A DNA stretch of 36,765 bases. Source: Gammaproteobacteria bacterium. GTDB taxonomy: Bacteria > Pseudomonadota > Gammaproteobacteria > Xanthomonadales > SZUA-36. The position numbers and the translations under genes were made by a program. Positions 7,540-15,530 of this stretch are shown here, one piece after another; position 1 is the first letter of the stretch; each line of letters opens with the position of its first letter. The notes below the pieces were generated by a model. The model did not search any database, was not told the origin of the DNA, and saw only the letters and a program-made list of their open reading frames with translations. The DNA is taken from the NCBI GenBank assembly GCA_021772935.1, contig JAJFLA010000017.1, forward strand, positions 1 to 36,765, in the 5' to 3' direction.

Positions 7540-8401
7540 TTCACCCCCAAAAAACCCAAATCCGTTTTATACTTAGCCCAAGGAGTTTCAAGCACTATAG
7601 TTTCATAATTTTGCGCCATAGCTGACGCAAGTTCTCTGGGTAAAACAAGCCGGCCCTCAGATATACTTAACAAAATCAAATAAATAGTGTTTTGATATAG
7701 CTCACAGCCCTTCAAAAAGCCGCTCCAAAATTAAACAACAAAATTGCACAACACAAACACTATCGTGCTCAAATATTAATATTATTCAATATAATCAGCA
7801 AATTACACAGTTGACAATAAGCAGCACACAATGCTCAAATACGACGCAACCAGACTGACCGACGCGATCTTGGGGTAGCTTACGCTGACGCACAAATGCC
7901 TGGTTTATTACCCGGTTCAATATCGGCACTATTAGCAGTTACCTGCTCAGCTTGCGTGAGCGCATCCAGAGTTTTATGTAACCAGATAGCAACGAGCACA
8001 TGAGACATTTGATCTTCAATGTTATTCCCTGTTTGGACTGCAATACCATCCAACAAAAATGCTCTTGGGTACACTTATCACATATTTGCCAATGATTATT
8101 GCAGGAACATCACCACCGATCTGGATAGACCTTGGCAGTGAGCGTGAGGGTATGCTGCTGCAGAGCAAGGAGTATGAGGGTTACGAGTTTATTTGGTGTG
8201 ACTATATGATGAATAAAAAGCCAGTGAAGTCTCCTGTCAATATTGAAGGGTTACCACCGGGAGAGTATCGGCTGGTGGACTGAATGAATACAGCTCAAAC
8301 CCTGCTCAGCTAAAATTTCACCGCCAGCTTCCGTTGGAAGCAGGCTGACAATCATGTACCCTAATTCCACCAAAAACTGAATCAACGGTAACCCTGCCAC
8401 C
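7540..8401. other. long low-coding intergenic region
   Basis: This 860-base stretch has an AT-rich core (7680-7820). Two marginal frames exist. A minus frame at 7880-8074 has a GTG start and no ribosome binding site. A plus frame at 8059-8283 encodes 74 residues ending NIEGLPPGEYRLVD, which resembles the end of a transthyretin-like beta domain but lacks a ribosome binding site. I regard the latter as possible decayed or partial coding sequence. No RNA gene or IS is recognised. Confidence 0.35.
8059..8283 (+). CDS. doubtful small ORF
   Basis: It encodes 74 residues with a hydrophobic start (MLLGTLITYLPMIIAG) that could be a signal or anchor. The tail (WIDLGSEREGMLLQSKEYEG, then VNIEGLPPGEYRLVD) looks like genuine protein sequence. 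There is no ribosome binding site and no conserved partner, and it sits in a gene-poor region. It may be a remnant of a larger secreted protein. No function is assigned. Confidence 0.25.
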   Translation: MLLGTLITYLPMIIAGTSPPIWIDLGSEREGMLLQSKEYEGYEFIWCDYMMNKKPVKSPVNIEGLPPGEYRLVD

Positions 8402-9571
8402 ATGACCCAACTGCTTGACCACGCCGCCTATCGACGTGACTATCGGCGCGGACTGACCGGTCTACGCGGAATCGCGGCACTATGGGTGCTGCTATACCAC
8501 GCCTGGGTTTATTCCGTGCCCAAGCAGATGCAGTTTGGGCTGTTGGGTATGCAGTTTGATGTCACGCCCTTGTTTTCTGCCGGTTTTGTTGGGGTTGACC
8601 TGTTCTTTGTGCTATCCGCCTATCTGCTGGGCGCGCGCTACTTTCGCTGGATCGAAGGTCGGGACAGCCGCCCTGTTCTCAGCCAATACTTGCTACGCAG
8701 AGCACGACGCATTTTTCCAGCCTACCTGTTCCAGTTGCTCTTGATATTGTTGCTGGCGGCCACGACGACACTTTATGTATTTCCGAGTGCTGCGGCACTG
8801 TTCGCCCATCTTTTCTTTTATTTCAGCCTGCCACCGCTGTGGGTCACACAGCTCAACGGTGTCTGGTGGACGCTGCCTACAGAGTTCTACTTCTACCTGC
8901 TGCTACCATTATTGGTATTGCTGCTACGTGGGCGCAGCAGCCGCTGGCTGATCGTATTGGTTATCGTATCAGCGATTGTGTACCGCTACTGGGTGTTCCT
9001 GCATTTTCACCAGCGTGGCGCCGAATTGATGAGTGTATTGATGGGCAACACACTTGGTTATCTTGATGGTTTTTCACTCGGCTTGCTGGCATCGTGGCTG
9101 AGTGTGCGGATAGAGAACCGTACACTACCGGCACGCTGGATGGACCTGTTGTTTGTGCTTGGCTGGCTCGGTTTGCTTGCCTCGATAGGGATACTGGCTT
9201 CGATATTCACTGAGTATTGGCGGGGACACCCTTTATTGTTCGTACGTAACCTGATCATCGCAGGGCCCACCTGTCTGATTGTTATGGCGACCCGACATGG
9301 TTCACCGCTGGCTCATGCCCTGTTATCCAACCCCGTGATATTTTTCTGCGGAATCGTCAGTTACAGCCTTTATCTTTGGCACCTGCCGGTTATTCTCATA
9401 CTGAGCAAAAGCAGCTTTTTTATGAACTATTCCGGCTATCCACTGATTTGGTATTTACTGGCCGCAGTGCCATTGTCATTGCTATGCGCATGGCTCTCCT
9501 ACCGCTATATCGAAGCGCCATTTTTAATCAACAAAACCACTGGAAAACATCACCCGAAAATGGTGACCTGA
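8402..9571 (+). CDS. acyltransferase-3 (OafA-type) membrane protein
   Basis: A 389-residue integral membrane O-acyltransferase with about ten membrane segments. The N-terminal motif RGLTGLRGIAALWVLLYH contains the conserved Arg and the catalytic-type His33. GVDLFFVLSAYLL around residues 63-77 matches the family signature GVDLFFVLSGFL, with Gly to Ala at one position. RRARRIFPAYL is the conserved loop after TM3. The C-terminal YSLYLWHLP is also typical. Such enzymes transfer acetyl or other acyl groups to O-antigen or other surface glycans. There is no C-terminal SGNH domain. It is followed after 4 bases by the truncated deacetylase frame and then by glycosyltransferases, so glycan decoration fits. 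The ribosome binding site is weak. Confidence 0.88.
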   Translation: MTQLLDHAAYRRDYRRGLTGLRGIAALWVLLYHAWVYSVPKQMQFGLLGMQFDVTPLFSAGFVGVDLFFVLSAYLLGARYFRWIEGRDSRPVLSQYLLRRARRIFPAYLFQLLLILLLAATTTLYVFPSAAALFAHLFFYFSLPPLWVTQLNGVWWTLPTEFYFYLLLPLLVLLLRGRSSRWLIVLVIVSAIVYRYWVFLHFHQRGAELMSVLMGNTLGYLDGFSLGLLASWLSVRIENRTLPARWMDLLFVLGWLGLLASIGILASIFTEYWRGHPLLFVRNLIIAGPTCLIVMATRHGSPLAHALLSNPVIFFCGIVSYSLYLWHLPVILILSKSSFFMNYSGYPLIWYLLAAVPLSLLCAWLSYRYIEAPFLINKTTGKHHPKMVT

Positions 9572-9575
9572 AGTT

Positions 9576-9791
9576 TTGAAACCCACCGTGAGCACGCAAT
9601 TGAAAATTCCTGTTCTTACCTATCACAGCATTCAAGTTATAAAAAACACCTACGCGGAAAATGACCACCTTGTGTCGATATCCCATTTGAAAACGATCAG
9701 TGAGCTTGGGCTCAAAGTCAAACTATTGAGCCGGAATGAAAGAGATGCCTTTAACACGTTTTGTTTCTGTCAGAATGACGCATTGTTTTAA
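9576..9791 (+). pseudogene. truncated polysaccharide deacetylase copy
   Basis: Residues 9-55 of this 71-residue frame (from LKIPVLTYHSI to about LLSRNE) align with the first 47 residues of the intact deacetylase at 13543-14358. About 32 of 47 residues are identical, including the shared NTYAENDHL. After about position 9735 the similarity ends abruptly and the frame continues as unrelated sequence (FNTFCFCQNDALF). The NodB catalytic motifs are all missing. It is a 5' fragment of a duplicated gene, not a working enzyme. Its TTG at 9576 lies 4 bases after the acyltransferase stop; the true homologous start would be the TTG at about 9600. Confidence 0.75.
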
Positions 9792-9817
9792 CTCATAAAA
9801 AAAATCAGGCACCATGG

Positions 9818-11665
9818 ATGATTACTCTGAAATCCAAAATTCGCAGCTTTATCTCTCTTCCTTGGGAATTGCATGGATTGGTGCTGATTCTGCTCGTGGC
9901 CAGCCAGTTCGCCCCGGCAGGAGTGGATACTGTAAGAGACATCTACCAAGCTCATACAATTGCCAGTGGTGCCGGGTTTCCGTGGCAAGGGCCAAAACTC
10001 GCTAACACCGTTCACCTCGGACCCCTCTGGTTTTATCTTCTGTCTATCCCAGCCTTTTTCTTTAAATCCTGGGCAGCAATGGCATTTTTGGTCTTTGCGC
10101 TGTCCGGTCTGAAAATTTACTTGGCCTATTATTTTGGCACGCAAGTGCACTCAAAAAAATTGGGCTTGTTATTTGCCGTTTTTATGGCACTACCAGGCTG
10201 GTCTAGCTCACAACTGATATTTTGGACACACACCAGTATTCTGGAAACCAGCTTGTTGCTTTACCTAATTTGTCTTAGACAGGCCATTATCAAACCAACG
10301 TCCCTAAGTTGGTTGCTTTCCGGCTTGTCTTTCGCCCTTGCCCTGCATGCCCATCCCACGGCACTACCTTTTGCTTTTTTACTGGTTCTGGCCAGACAGG
10401 TCTTCAGGACTCGGTGGACTTTATTGCTGTGGTGGGGAACTGGTGCTGCTCTTCTTTTTGTGCCGTATATCCTGCACCAGATTGATACCGGAATACCCGA
10501 TCTTGCGGCCTTACAACTGTACAAAGTACGAGAGTTTTCACCAGGGGGTCCTTTAGCACTGATAAAGCTGATGTACAGTGTGGCATTGGTTGGACCGAAC
10601 CTGTTTTACCGAACGGCCCTTCCATCCGGGCTGGCATACATTGCTATTGCGCTTCATTGGCTGTTGATTTCAGGTCTACTTGCGGGTACATGGTTTCGCT
10701 TCCATGACGCAGACAAGAACCTGCTAAAAATGTTAGCTGGCAGCCTGCTCATGTTCCTGCTGGTATCAACCGTGGTGGTGTTGATGCGCGGACGCACCCC
10801 TTGGCACCTCACCTATGCACCCAGTTTTGTGCTGGCTTTTTGCTATGGTACGCTGGCTGCTATTGTATTCAAACCGGATGGAAACCTATCTGCCCGTGTA
10901 CTTATTTCCCCAATTGTCGTTCTGCTGTCAGCAGCTGTAGCCGCTGGTAGTGCTTATAAAATATTCTCGACAACCATCCGTTTTCAGGAATCAGTTTATT
11001 ACGATGTTAAGAATTTACACGGGGCATGGGGTCCAAGTGGTCTCGAAACACCTGCATTCTGGTCGGGTGCACACGGTGAATTTTTATGTTCACAAACCCC
11101 ATTGGTGTTGCACGGACCTTATGCAACCATGATCGACTCTCACGCGGGAATGGAACCAGAAATGAACTGCGGTCGTAAGCATGAAGTATGGGTCGGTGGA
11201 CAGGCTCCCGCCTCTGGATACCGTCACTGGGTAGGCATTTCAGGGCCAATGAAAAATGCGTTGCAACAGCCTCCCGTCAGAACGATCGGAAATATTCATT
11301 TGTACCAACCATTGGCCATTGCAGATACGGGTCATGCCATCAAAGTGGCCGAAGGTGATAAAAATCCGTTACGTCAAGTCTTTCCAGCAGGAATTTCTGA
11401 TGTACAACAATTTAGAATTGGATCAAAAAGCGATAGCGCCTTACTTATCAGCACCCCGATCGGTGAATTTCTGAAGCTTAATATTCACCAAGTTGTCTGT
11501 AACGGACATTCGGCAAAATTACTTTCCAACAGTAATTATTCCTGGTTGTACGGCTGTAGCGAGCACAATGAAACCGGTGGTGATAAATGGCATGTCCAAT
11601 ATCAGTCAAACGCAGACGACCTCCTGGATGCGGTGTTGCTACCCGGGGCTAAATTCCCTCATTGA
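9818..11665 (+). CDS. GT-C-type membrane glycosyltransferase
   Basis: A 615-residue protein with about ten hydrophobic segments in the first 390 residues and a soluble C-terminal domain of about 220 residues. The first periplasmic loop carries GVDTVRDIYQAH and then LANTVHLGPLWFYLLS. The acidic residue after TM1 and the H-G-LWFY motif are the pattern of polyprenyl-phosphate-sugar-dependent GT39/ArnT-like transferases. Such enzymes move a sugar from a lipid carrier to a surface glycan on the periplasmic side. It converges with, and overlaps by 17 bases, the GtrB-like gene that should make the lipid-linked donor. No specific sugar can be named. The call is by topology and motif, not by closeness to a studied protein. 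Confidence 0.7.
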   Translation: MITLKSKIRSFISLPWELHGLVLILLVASQFAPAGVDTVRDIYQAHTIASGAGFPWQGPKLANTVHLGPLWFYLLSIPAFFFKSWAAMAFLVFALSGLKIYLAYYFGTQVHSKKLGLLFAVFMALPGWSSSQLIFWTHTSILETSLLLYLICLRQAIIKPTSLSWLLSGLSFALALHAHPTALPFAFLLVLARQVFRTRWTLLLWWGTGAALLFVPYILHQIDTGIPDLAALQLYKVREFSPGGPLALIKLMYSVALVGPNLFYRTALPSGLAYIAIALHWLLISGLLAGTWFRFHDADKNLLKMLAGSLLMFLLVSTVVVLMRGRTPWHLTYAPSFVLAFCYGTLAAIVFKPDGNLSARVLISPIVVLLSAAVAAGSAYKIFSTTIRFQESVYYDVKNLHGAWGPSGLETPAFWSGAHGEFLCSQTPLVLHGPYATMIDSHAGMEPEMNCGRKHEVWVGGQAPASGYRHWVGISGPMKNALQQPPVRTIGNIHLYQPLAIADTGHAIKVAEGDKNPLRQVFPAGISDVQQFRIGSKSDSALLISTPIGEFLKLNIHQVVCNGHSAKLLSNSNYSWLYGCSEHNETGGDKWHVQYQSNADDLLDAVLLPGAKFPH

Positions 11666-12629
11666 AGGACGCAGGGCTGCTCCTGTTGGTTTGTAATTCT
11701 TCGTGAACGATAAAATTTGGTCGTTGCTGTACTTGGCGGAATATTTCCATCATGTAACCACCGACAATAGACAGGCCCATCATCAGAAAACCGCCAATAA
11801 TCACCACCGTCAGGATGACGGTGGTGAAACCTTCGTCTGCCTGACCATTAAATTTATTGAACAGGGTTTGAACACCCAAAATAAAACCAAACAAAAATGT
11901 CCCTGCCCCTAACCAACCCAGCAACCGGATGGGTAAAGAACTGTAGGCGATCAAGCTACCAAGAGCATAGCGAAACAGACCCCGGTTGTTCCAACGTGAA
12001 AACTGGGCTTGTTTGCGGGTGGGTGGATCAAAACAAACTGTTTGTTCCGGAAATCCGAACCAGCGAGTCATTCCACGAAAAAAGCGATACCGTTCCGGGA
12101 TAGAAAGATAAAGCTCTCTGACCCGCGAGCTGATCATTTTAAAATCCGTTGACAAGGCCAGGTCAATACCGGTCGAGCGTTTAAACAGCCAATAGAATAT
12201 ACGTGCACCAACACCACGGCTAAGCGATTCCGCTTGCCGTCTTTGCTTCACTCCACTAACGATGTCAGCACCGGTCTCGTTCTGCAGTTCCCACATTTCT
12301 TTTATCAACTGGGGAGGGTGTTGCAAATCCGCATCCATCACGACAATTGAATCGCCGCGTGAATACATCAAACCCGCATAGATGGCCGCTTCCTTACCGA
12401 AGTTACGGGTAAACCTGATCCCCGACAAGCGCGCCCACTGATTCGCCAATGTGCATATCTCCTGCCAACTCTCATCGCCGGATCCGTCATCCACAAACAC
12501 CAACTCCCAATCGAGACGCAGCGCGTCGCATACAGGACTGATTGCTTCACAGAAAGCAGCAAGATTTCCAGCTTCGTTGAAAACCGGAATAACAACGGAT
12601 AACTGTGGGTTTAAATGATTATCAGTCAC
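11649..12629 (-). CDS. GT2 glycosyltransferase, GtrB/DPM-like
   Basis: A 326-residue cytoplasmic glycosyltransferase with two C-terminal membrane helices (about residues 235-260 and 275-300). Motifs: SVVIPVFNEAGNL at the start of the GT-A fold, VFVDDGSGDESW, FTRNFGKEAAIYAGL, the DXD region VMDADLQHPP and FRGMTRWFGF. This set is typical of bactoprenol-phosphate glucosyl- or mannosyltransferases such as GtrB. The product is a polyprenyl-phosphate sugar. The start is a GTG overlapping the stop of the GtrA gene (GTGA) with AAGGA upstream, so the two are coupled. Partner genes: GtrA (flippase) and the convergent GT-C enzyme. Confidence 0.88.
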   Translation of the reverse strand: MTDNHLNPQLSVVIPVFNEAGNLAAFCEAISPVCDALRLDWELVFVDDGSGDESWQEICTLANQWARLSGIRFTRNFGKEAAIYAGLMYSRGDSIVVMDADLQHPPQLIKEMWELQNETGADIVSGVKQRRQAESLSRGVGARIFYWLFKRSTGIDLALSTDFKMISSRVRELYLSIPERYRFFRGMTRWFGFPEQTVCFDPPTRKQAQFSRWNNRGLFRYALGSLIAYSSLPIRLLGWLGAGTFLFGFILGVQTLFNKFNGQADEGFTTVILTVVIIGGFLMMGLSIVGGYMMEIFRQVQQRPNFIVHEELQTNRSSPASFNEGI

Positions 12630-13033
12630 AACCTTCCTTGCTCAATGGGTCGTCGTTCATCAACACCTCGTGGGAATATCCAAAATTTCATGACAAAGTA
12701 ATTGCAAGGCACAACGATAACATCAGTCATGACCTTCGCAAACAGTGGTTTGATCCCAAAACCTCGATAGAAAATATAAATAAAGGCCACTGTCACAATC
12801 CAGTTCAACGCCAGCAACAAACCATATTTAAGCCCCTGAACAACAACCCTATCAGATCGCGGATCAACGGTAAAAGTGTGTTTCTTATTCAGACCAAAAG
12901 CCGTTACCGCACCGGCAATTCGAGCCAATGCCTGCCCTGCTGCGATACCCAAAACAGGCCATAACAGTTGATAGATCACAACATCCACCAGCCAAGCGAC
13001 TAGGCCAACAACGATGTATTTCAAAAAGCTCAT
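12626..13033 (-). CDS. GtrA-family membrane protein (putative flippase)
   Basis: Starting at the ATG at 13033 gives 135 residues (MSFLKYIVVGLVAWLVDVVIY), the usual GtrA length, with four membrane helices and the signature F-KYI-VG--A---D---Y, then GLNKKHTF and the final NYFVMKFWIF. The frame is open upstream to 13195, but the extra 54 residues are not family-like. GtrA proteins are thought to flip the polyprenyl-phosphate sugar made by GtrB across the inner membrane. It is translationally coupled to the GT2 gene. No strong ribosome binding site is seen at 13033. Confidence 0.82.
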   Translation of the reverse strand: MSFLKYIVVGLVAWLVDVVIYQLLWPVLGIAAGQALARIAGAVTAFGLNKKHTFTVDPRSDRVVVQGLKYGLLLALNWIVTVAFIYIFYRGFGIKPLFAKVMTDVIVVPCNYFVMKFWIFPRGVDERRPIEQGRL

Positions 13034-13195
13034 GATGCCATGGTAACAGTGATTGAATACCACCACCAAGCTTAACCCCAGTGCACTGGAGGAGCTTTTT
13101 AGATTGATAATATCACGGGCTTTCGTTAGGGAAAGCACGAAATTCATGTCCCTTCTTGCGAACAAACCCGGAACCAACGGAACCCTTTGCATCAT

Positions 13196-13542
13196 GACCT
13201 AATTGCCTAATCAAGCCACTTATCACTGTGGTATCGTGGTGGACTGACTGGTATATGAGAAACCGTCAGCTACAACCCCTCATCTGGCACTTACCAATTG
13301 TTTTCTAGCTGAGTAAAGGAGACCTTTTTCATGACGGGTTCCGGTTATCCACTAAACACCGTTGAGCAATAGAAAACTCCGATATGGATGTAACTAACGT
13401 AACAGGCAATGGCCTTGTCACGGTTGTCAGTAGTGCTCCTAACTTCCACTGGCCAGCAAAATCTTTCTTTATGGCTAACTAGTATTCTTGATAGACCACG
13501 AGTGGCATAATATTAACTGAGCGTCGAAACCCCGGACTTCCT
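13196..13542. other. intergenic region between gtrA-like gene and deacetylase
   Basis: About 350 bases between divergent genes. A very short frame of 13 codons (ATG at 13331) has an AAAGGAG site 9 bases upstream, and might be chance. No terminator, repeat or RNA gene is recognised. Promoters for both flanking genes must lie here, but none stands out. Confidence 0.3.
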
Positions 13543-14358
13543 TTGAAAATACCTGTTCTAACCTACCACAGCATCAACGTCATCAGGAACACTTACGCGG
13601 AAAATGACCATCTTGCGCTGGCGTCTGATCTGGAAACCATCAATGATCTTGGCTTTCGGGTCATCCCATTGAGCCAGGTGGTGGATTGGCACCAGGGCTC
13701 ACTTGCTGATCAGGATGTGTCGCGTACGGTAGCCATCACGTTGGATGATGGTTCGTGGTTTGATTACTACGACCTGGACCACCCCACCTGTGGTGTTCAA
13801 CGCAGCATGATTAATATACTCAGGGATTTTCAGCTACGGTCATCCCGGCCTGTGCATGCCACCAGCTTTGTGATTAGCTCACCGGCGGCAAGGTTTTCAC
13901 TGGACAAGAGTTGCATGATCGGTAAGGACTGGTGGGGCGACCAATGGTGGCCGGAGGCCGCTTCCTCGGGGTTAATGGATATTGAATGCCATAGTTGGGA
14001 TCATGTGCACCCCGAGTTGGACCACGTGCTCCAGCAAGATCAGATTAAAGGTGATTTCGGTCAGATTAAAAGCCTGGGCGATGCCGGAGCTCAGTTCGCC
14101 CGCGCTGGAGAATATATTGGTCACGTTCTGGCTGGCAAAAGACCTGTGTTATTCGCCTACCCTTATGGCTTAGCGAGTGATTATGTCATCAACGAATACC
14201 TACCTGAATATCAATCCACCCACCAGTTCAGGGCCGCTTTTACGACTGAACCGAAAGCACTCACAAAAGCAGACAACGTCTGGTCGTTGCCGCGATTTGT
14301 GTTTGGCCAGGACTGGAAATCACCGCAAGGGTTAGCGGCTATTTTGAACCGCCATTAA
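13543..14358 (+). CDS. NodB-type polysaccharide deacetylase-like protein
   Basis: A 271-residue protein without signal peptide. It carries the NodB homology motifs: ITLDDG (motif 1, with a Leu for the usual Phe in TFDDG), ECHSWDHVHPEL (motif 2, H-x3-H metal ligands) and FAYPYG (motif 3). Metal-dependent removal of acyl groups from a glycan is the family reaction. It opens with IPVLTYHS, common in such enzymes linked to surface polysaccharides. The start is a TTG without a clear ribosome binding site; no better in-frame start lies upstream. A truncated copy of its first 47 residues lies at 9576-9791, on the other side of the glycosyltransferases. The 3' end overlaps the convergent next gene by four bases. 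Confidence 0.82.
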   Translation: MKIPVLTYHSINVIRNTYAENDHLALASDLETINDLGFRVIPLSQVVDWHQGSLADQDVSRTVAITLDDGSWFDYYDLDHPTCGVQRSMINILRDFQLRSSRPVHATSFVISSPAARFSLDKSCMIGKDWWGDQWWPEAASSGLMDIECHSWDHVHPELDHVLQQDQIKGDFGQIKSLGDAGAQFARAGEYIGHVLAGKRPVLFAYPYGLASDYVINEYLPEYQSTHQFRAAFTTEPKALTKADNVWSLPRFVFGQDWKSPQGLAAILNRH

Positions 14359-14861
14359 AACGGTCCGATCGCATTGATTTTTTCGATCAGATAATTCTTG
14401 CGCTCCAGCGTAACCGGTTTATGAAAGTGTCCAATCAGGTACTGGTACCTTGTCGGTTCAAAGCCCGCATTCATATCCACCTGATACGCACGTTGATCCC
14501 CGGCGTGACCAAAAAAAGCCTCACACTGATCTTTGAAATGATCAAAGGCAAATTTCAGCACATGGTAATAAATGCCACCTGAAGCCCTGATGATTTCTGC
14601 CAGATCACCTGTCATTTGTGTGAATGCCTTACCGTCGGTCATGGCTCCACCCACCAGTATCACTTCATCGTGTTGCAGGAAGCTCGTGTAACAAACAGGT
14701 ATGTAATTAGCGCTGTTTTTACGGTAAAAACAGATCACAGGATGACCAAAATCGGGGGCTGGGTGAGCAAATTTTCTTTGAAACAACTCGTCTATGAAAA
14801 ATGGCCCATCATTAACCGTCGTTATCAAAATATTTTCAAAGGGACGTGAAAGTAGATTCAT
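14355..14861 (-). CDS. hypothetical protein, possibly GNAT-like
   Basis: A 168-residue soluble protein. Strand-rich N-terminus (ENILITTVNDGPFFIDEL), a central VICFYRKN / IPVCYTSFL / VILVGGAMTDG pattern and a helical segment FAFDHFKDQCEAFFGHAGD resemble an acetyltransferase-like alpha/beta fold. The tail GFEPTRYQYLIGHFHKPV is distinctive. No acetyl-CoA binding R/Q-x2-G-x-G/A loop is visible, so activity is not claimed. It overlaps the deacetylase tail to tail. It may belong to the same surface-glycan locus or be independent. Confidence 0.6.
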   Translation of the reverse strand: MNLLSRPFENILITTVNDGPFFIDELFQRKFAHPAPDFGHPVICFYRKNSANYIPVCYTSFLQHDEVILVGGAMTDGKAFTQMTGDLAEIIRASGGIYYHVLKFAFDHFKDQCEAFFGHAGDQRAYQVDMNAGFEPTRYQYLIGHFHKPVTLERKNYLIEKINAIGPF

Positions 14862-14939
14862 TAGCTAAATTCGGTAAGTTTTCAGAGTATTCATGCAATT
14901 TTAGTCGAAATCACTATTTGGCACACGACAAACCAGGTC

Positions 14940-15425
14940 TTATTCCGGTGTTGTTTCAACCCGTGTAAATTTCGTCGCAACATCACCAAAATAGAGTGTT
15001 TTATTCGACGAAGCCACCACGTGCAGACGGTCGTTTTCTGGGTCTGGGTGCGCAATATCCAAAGACCAATCCAAACCGCTAGTACTCACTGGTCGCATTT
15101 CCGTGGGCTGGTTTTCATCGACACCATTTTTAACCAGCGCCATCACGACACCATCGAGCGGGTTTTCAGATATCACCTTCAACAACATCCGATCGTTTTC
15201 AAGCCATTCATAACTGAGTGTTAATTCGAAATCAACATTCTTTAAACCGCAAACACCGCTACTGTAACGGCAGTTGGGTTTTTCGATCAATAGATAGCTT
15301 TGCCCGGCTTCAGCTACTTGGGGTTCCTCGCTCACGATGGCATTAATACCAAAATAGCCGATCAACCCAAGAACCGGCGCCATCACACCGGCAGTAAGAA
15401 CGTGTTTGTTTTTGAAAATACTCAT
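14940..15425 (-). CDS. membrane-anchored or exported hypothetical protein
   Basis: A 161-residue protein with one N-terminal hydrophobic helix (residues 10-31), then a periplasmic beta-rich domain with two Cys (residues 52 and 59) likely forming a disulfide (NCRYSSGVCGLKN). AGGTGA precedes the ATG at a good distance. The middle has ISENPLDGVVMAL, a pattern of small FixH/YtkA-like beta sandwiches, but I do not assign a family. It lies downstream of two palindromic repeats, separated from the acyl-CoA synthetase gene. Confidence 0.6.
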   Translation of the reverse strand: MSIFKNKHVLTAGVMAPVLGLIGYFGINAIVSEEPQVAEAGQSYLLIEKPNCRYSSGVCGLKNVDFELTLSYEWLENDRMLLKVISENPLDGVVMALVKNGVDENQPTEMRPVSTSGLDWSLDIAHPDPENDRLHVVASSNKTLYFGDVATKFTRVETTPE

Positions 15426-15445
15426 GTCTTCACCTGTGCTTTACC

Positions 15446-15471
15446 GGGGTCAGAGTCAGAACTCTGACCCC
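15446..15471. repeat. GGGGTCAGAGT palindromic repeat (REP-like)
   Basis: GGGGTCAGAGT (15446-15456) and ACTCTGACCCC (15461-15471) are perfect 11-base arms around a 4-base loop. The same core recurs at 15493-15530 and 24033-24090, always between or at the end of genes. This is a repeated extragenic palindrome family rather than a one-off terminator. Related GTCAGAG palindromes are known from gammaproteobacteria with REP-associated transposases. Confidence 0.65.
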
Positions 15472-15492
15472 ATCCACTGTAGACCATGACAA

Positions 15493-15530
15493 GGGTCAGA
15501 GTCACGCCTTTCAAGTCGTGACTCTGACCC
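15493..15530. repeat. GGGTCAGAGTCACG palindromic repeat spanning a stop codon
   Basis: Perfect 14-base arms GGGTCAGAGTCACG (15493-15506) and CGTGACTCTGACCC (15517-15530) enclose a 10-base loop that contains the TGA of the acyl-CoA synthetase gene (15513-15511). The right arm, read on the minus strand, encodes the last residues of that protein. It belongs to the same repeat family as 15446-15471. Confidence 0.7.

Noticed and set aside
7880-8074. 64-residue minus-strand frame
   Set aside because: GTG start without ribosome binding site, no family resemblance, isolated in a gene-poor stretch.
13331-13372. 13-codon frame with AAAGGAG upstream, possible leader peptide
   Set aside because: Too short to judge. 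No attenuator hairpin or regulatory codon run follows, and the next gene starts about 170 bases later.
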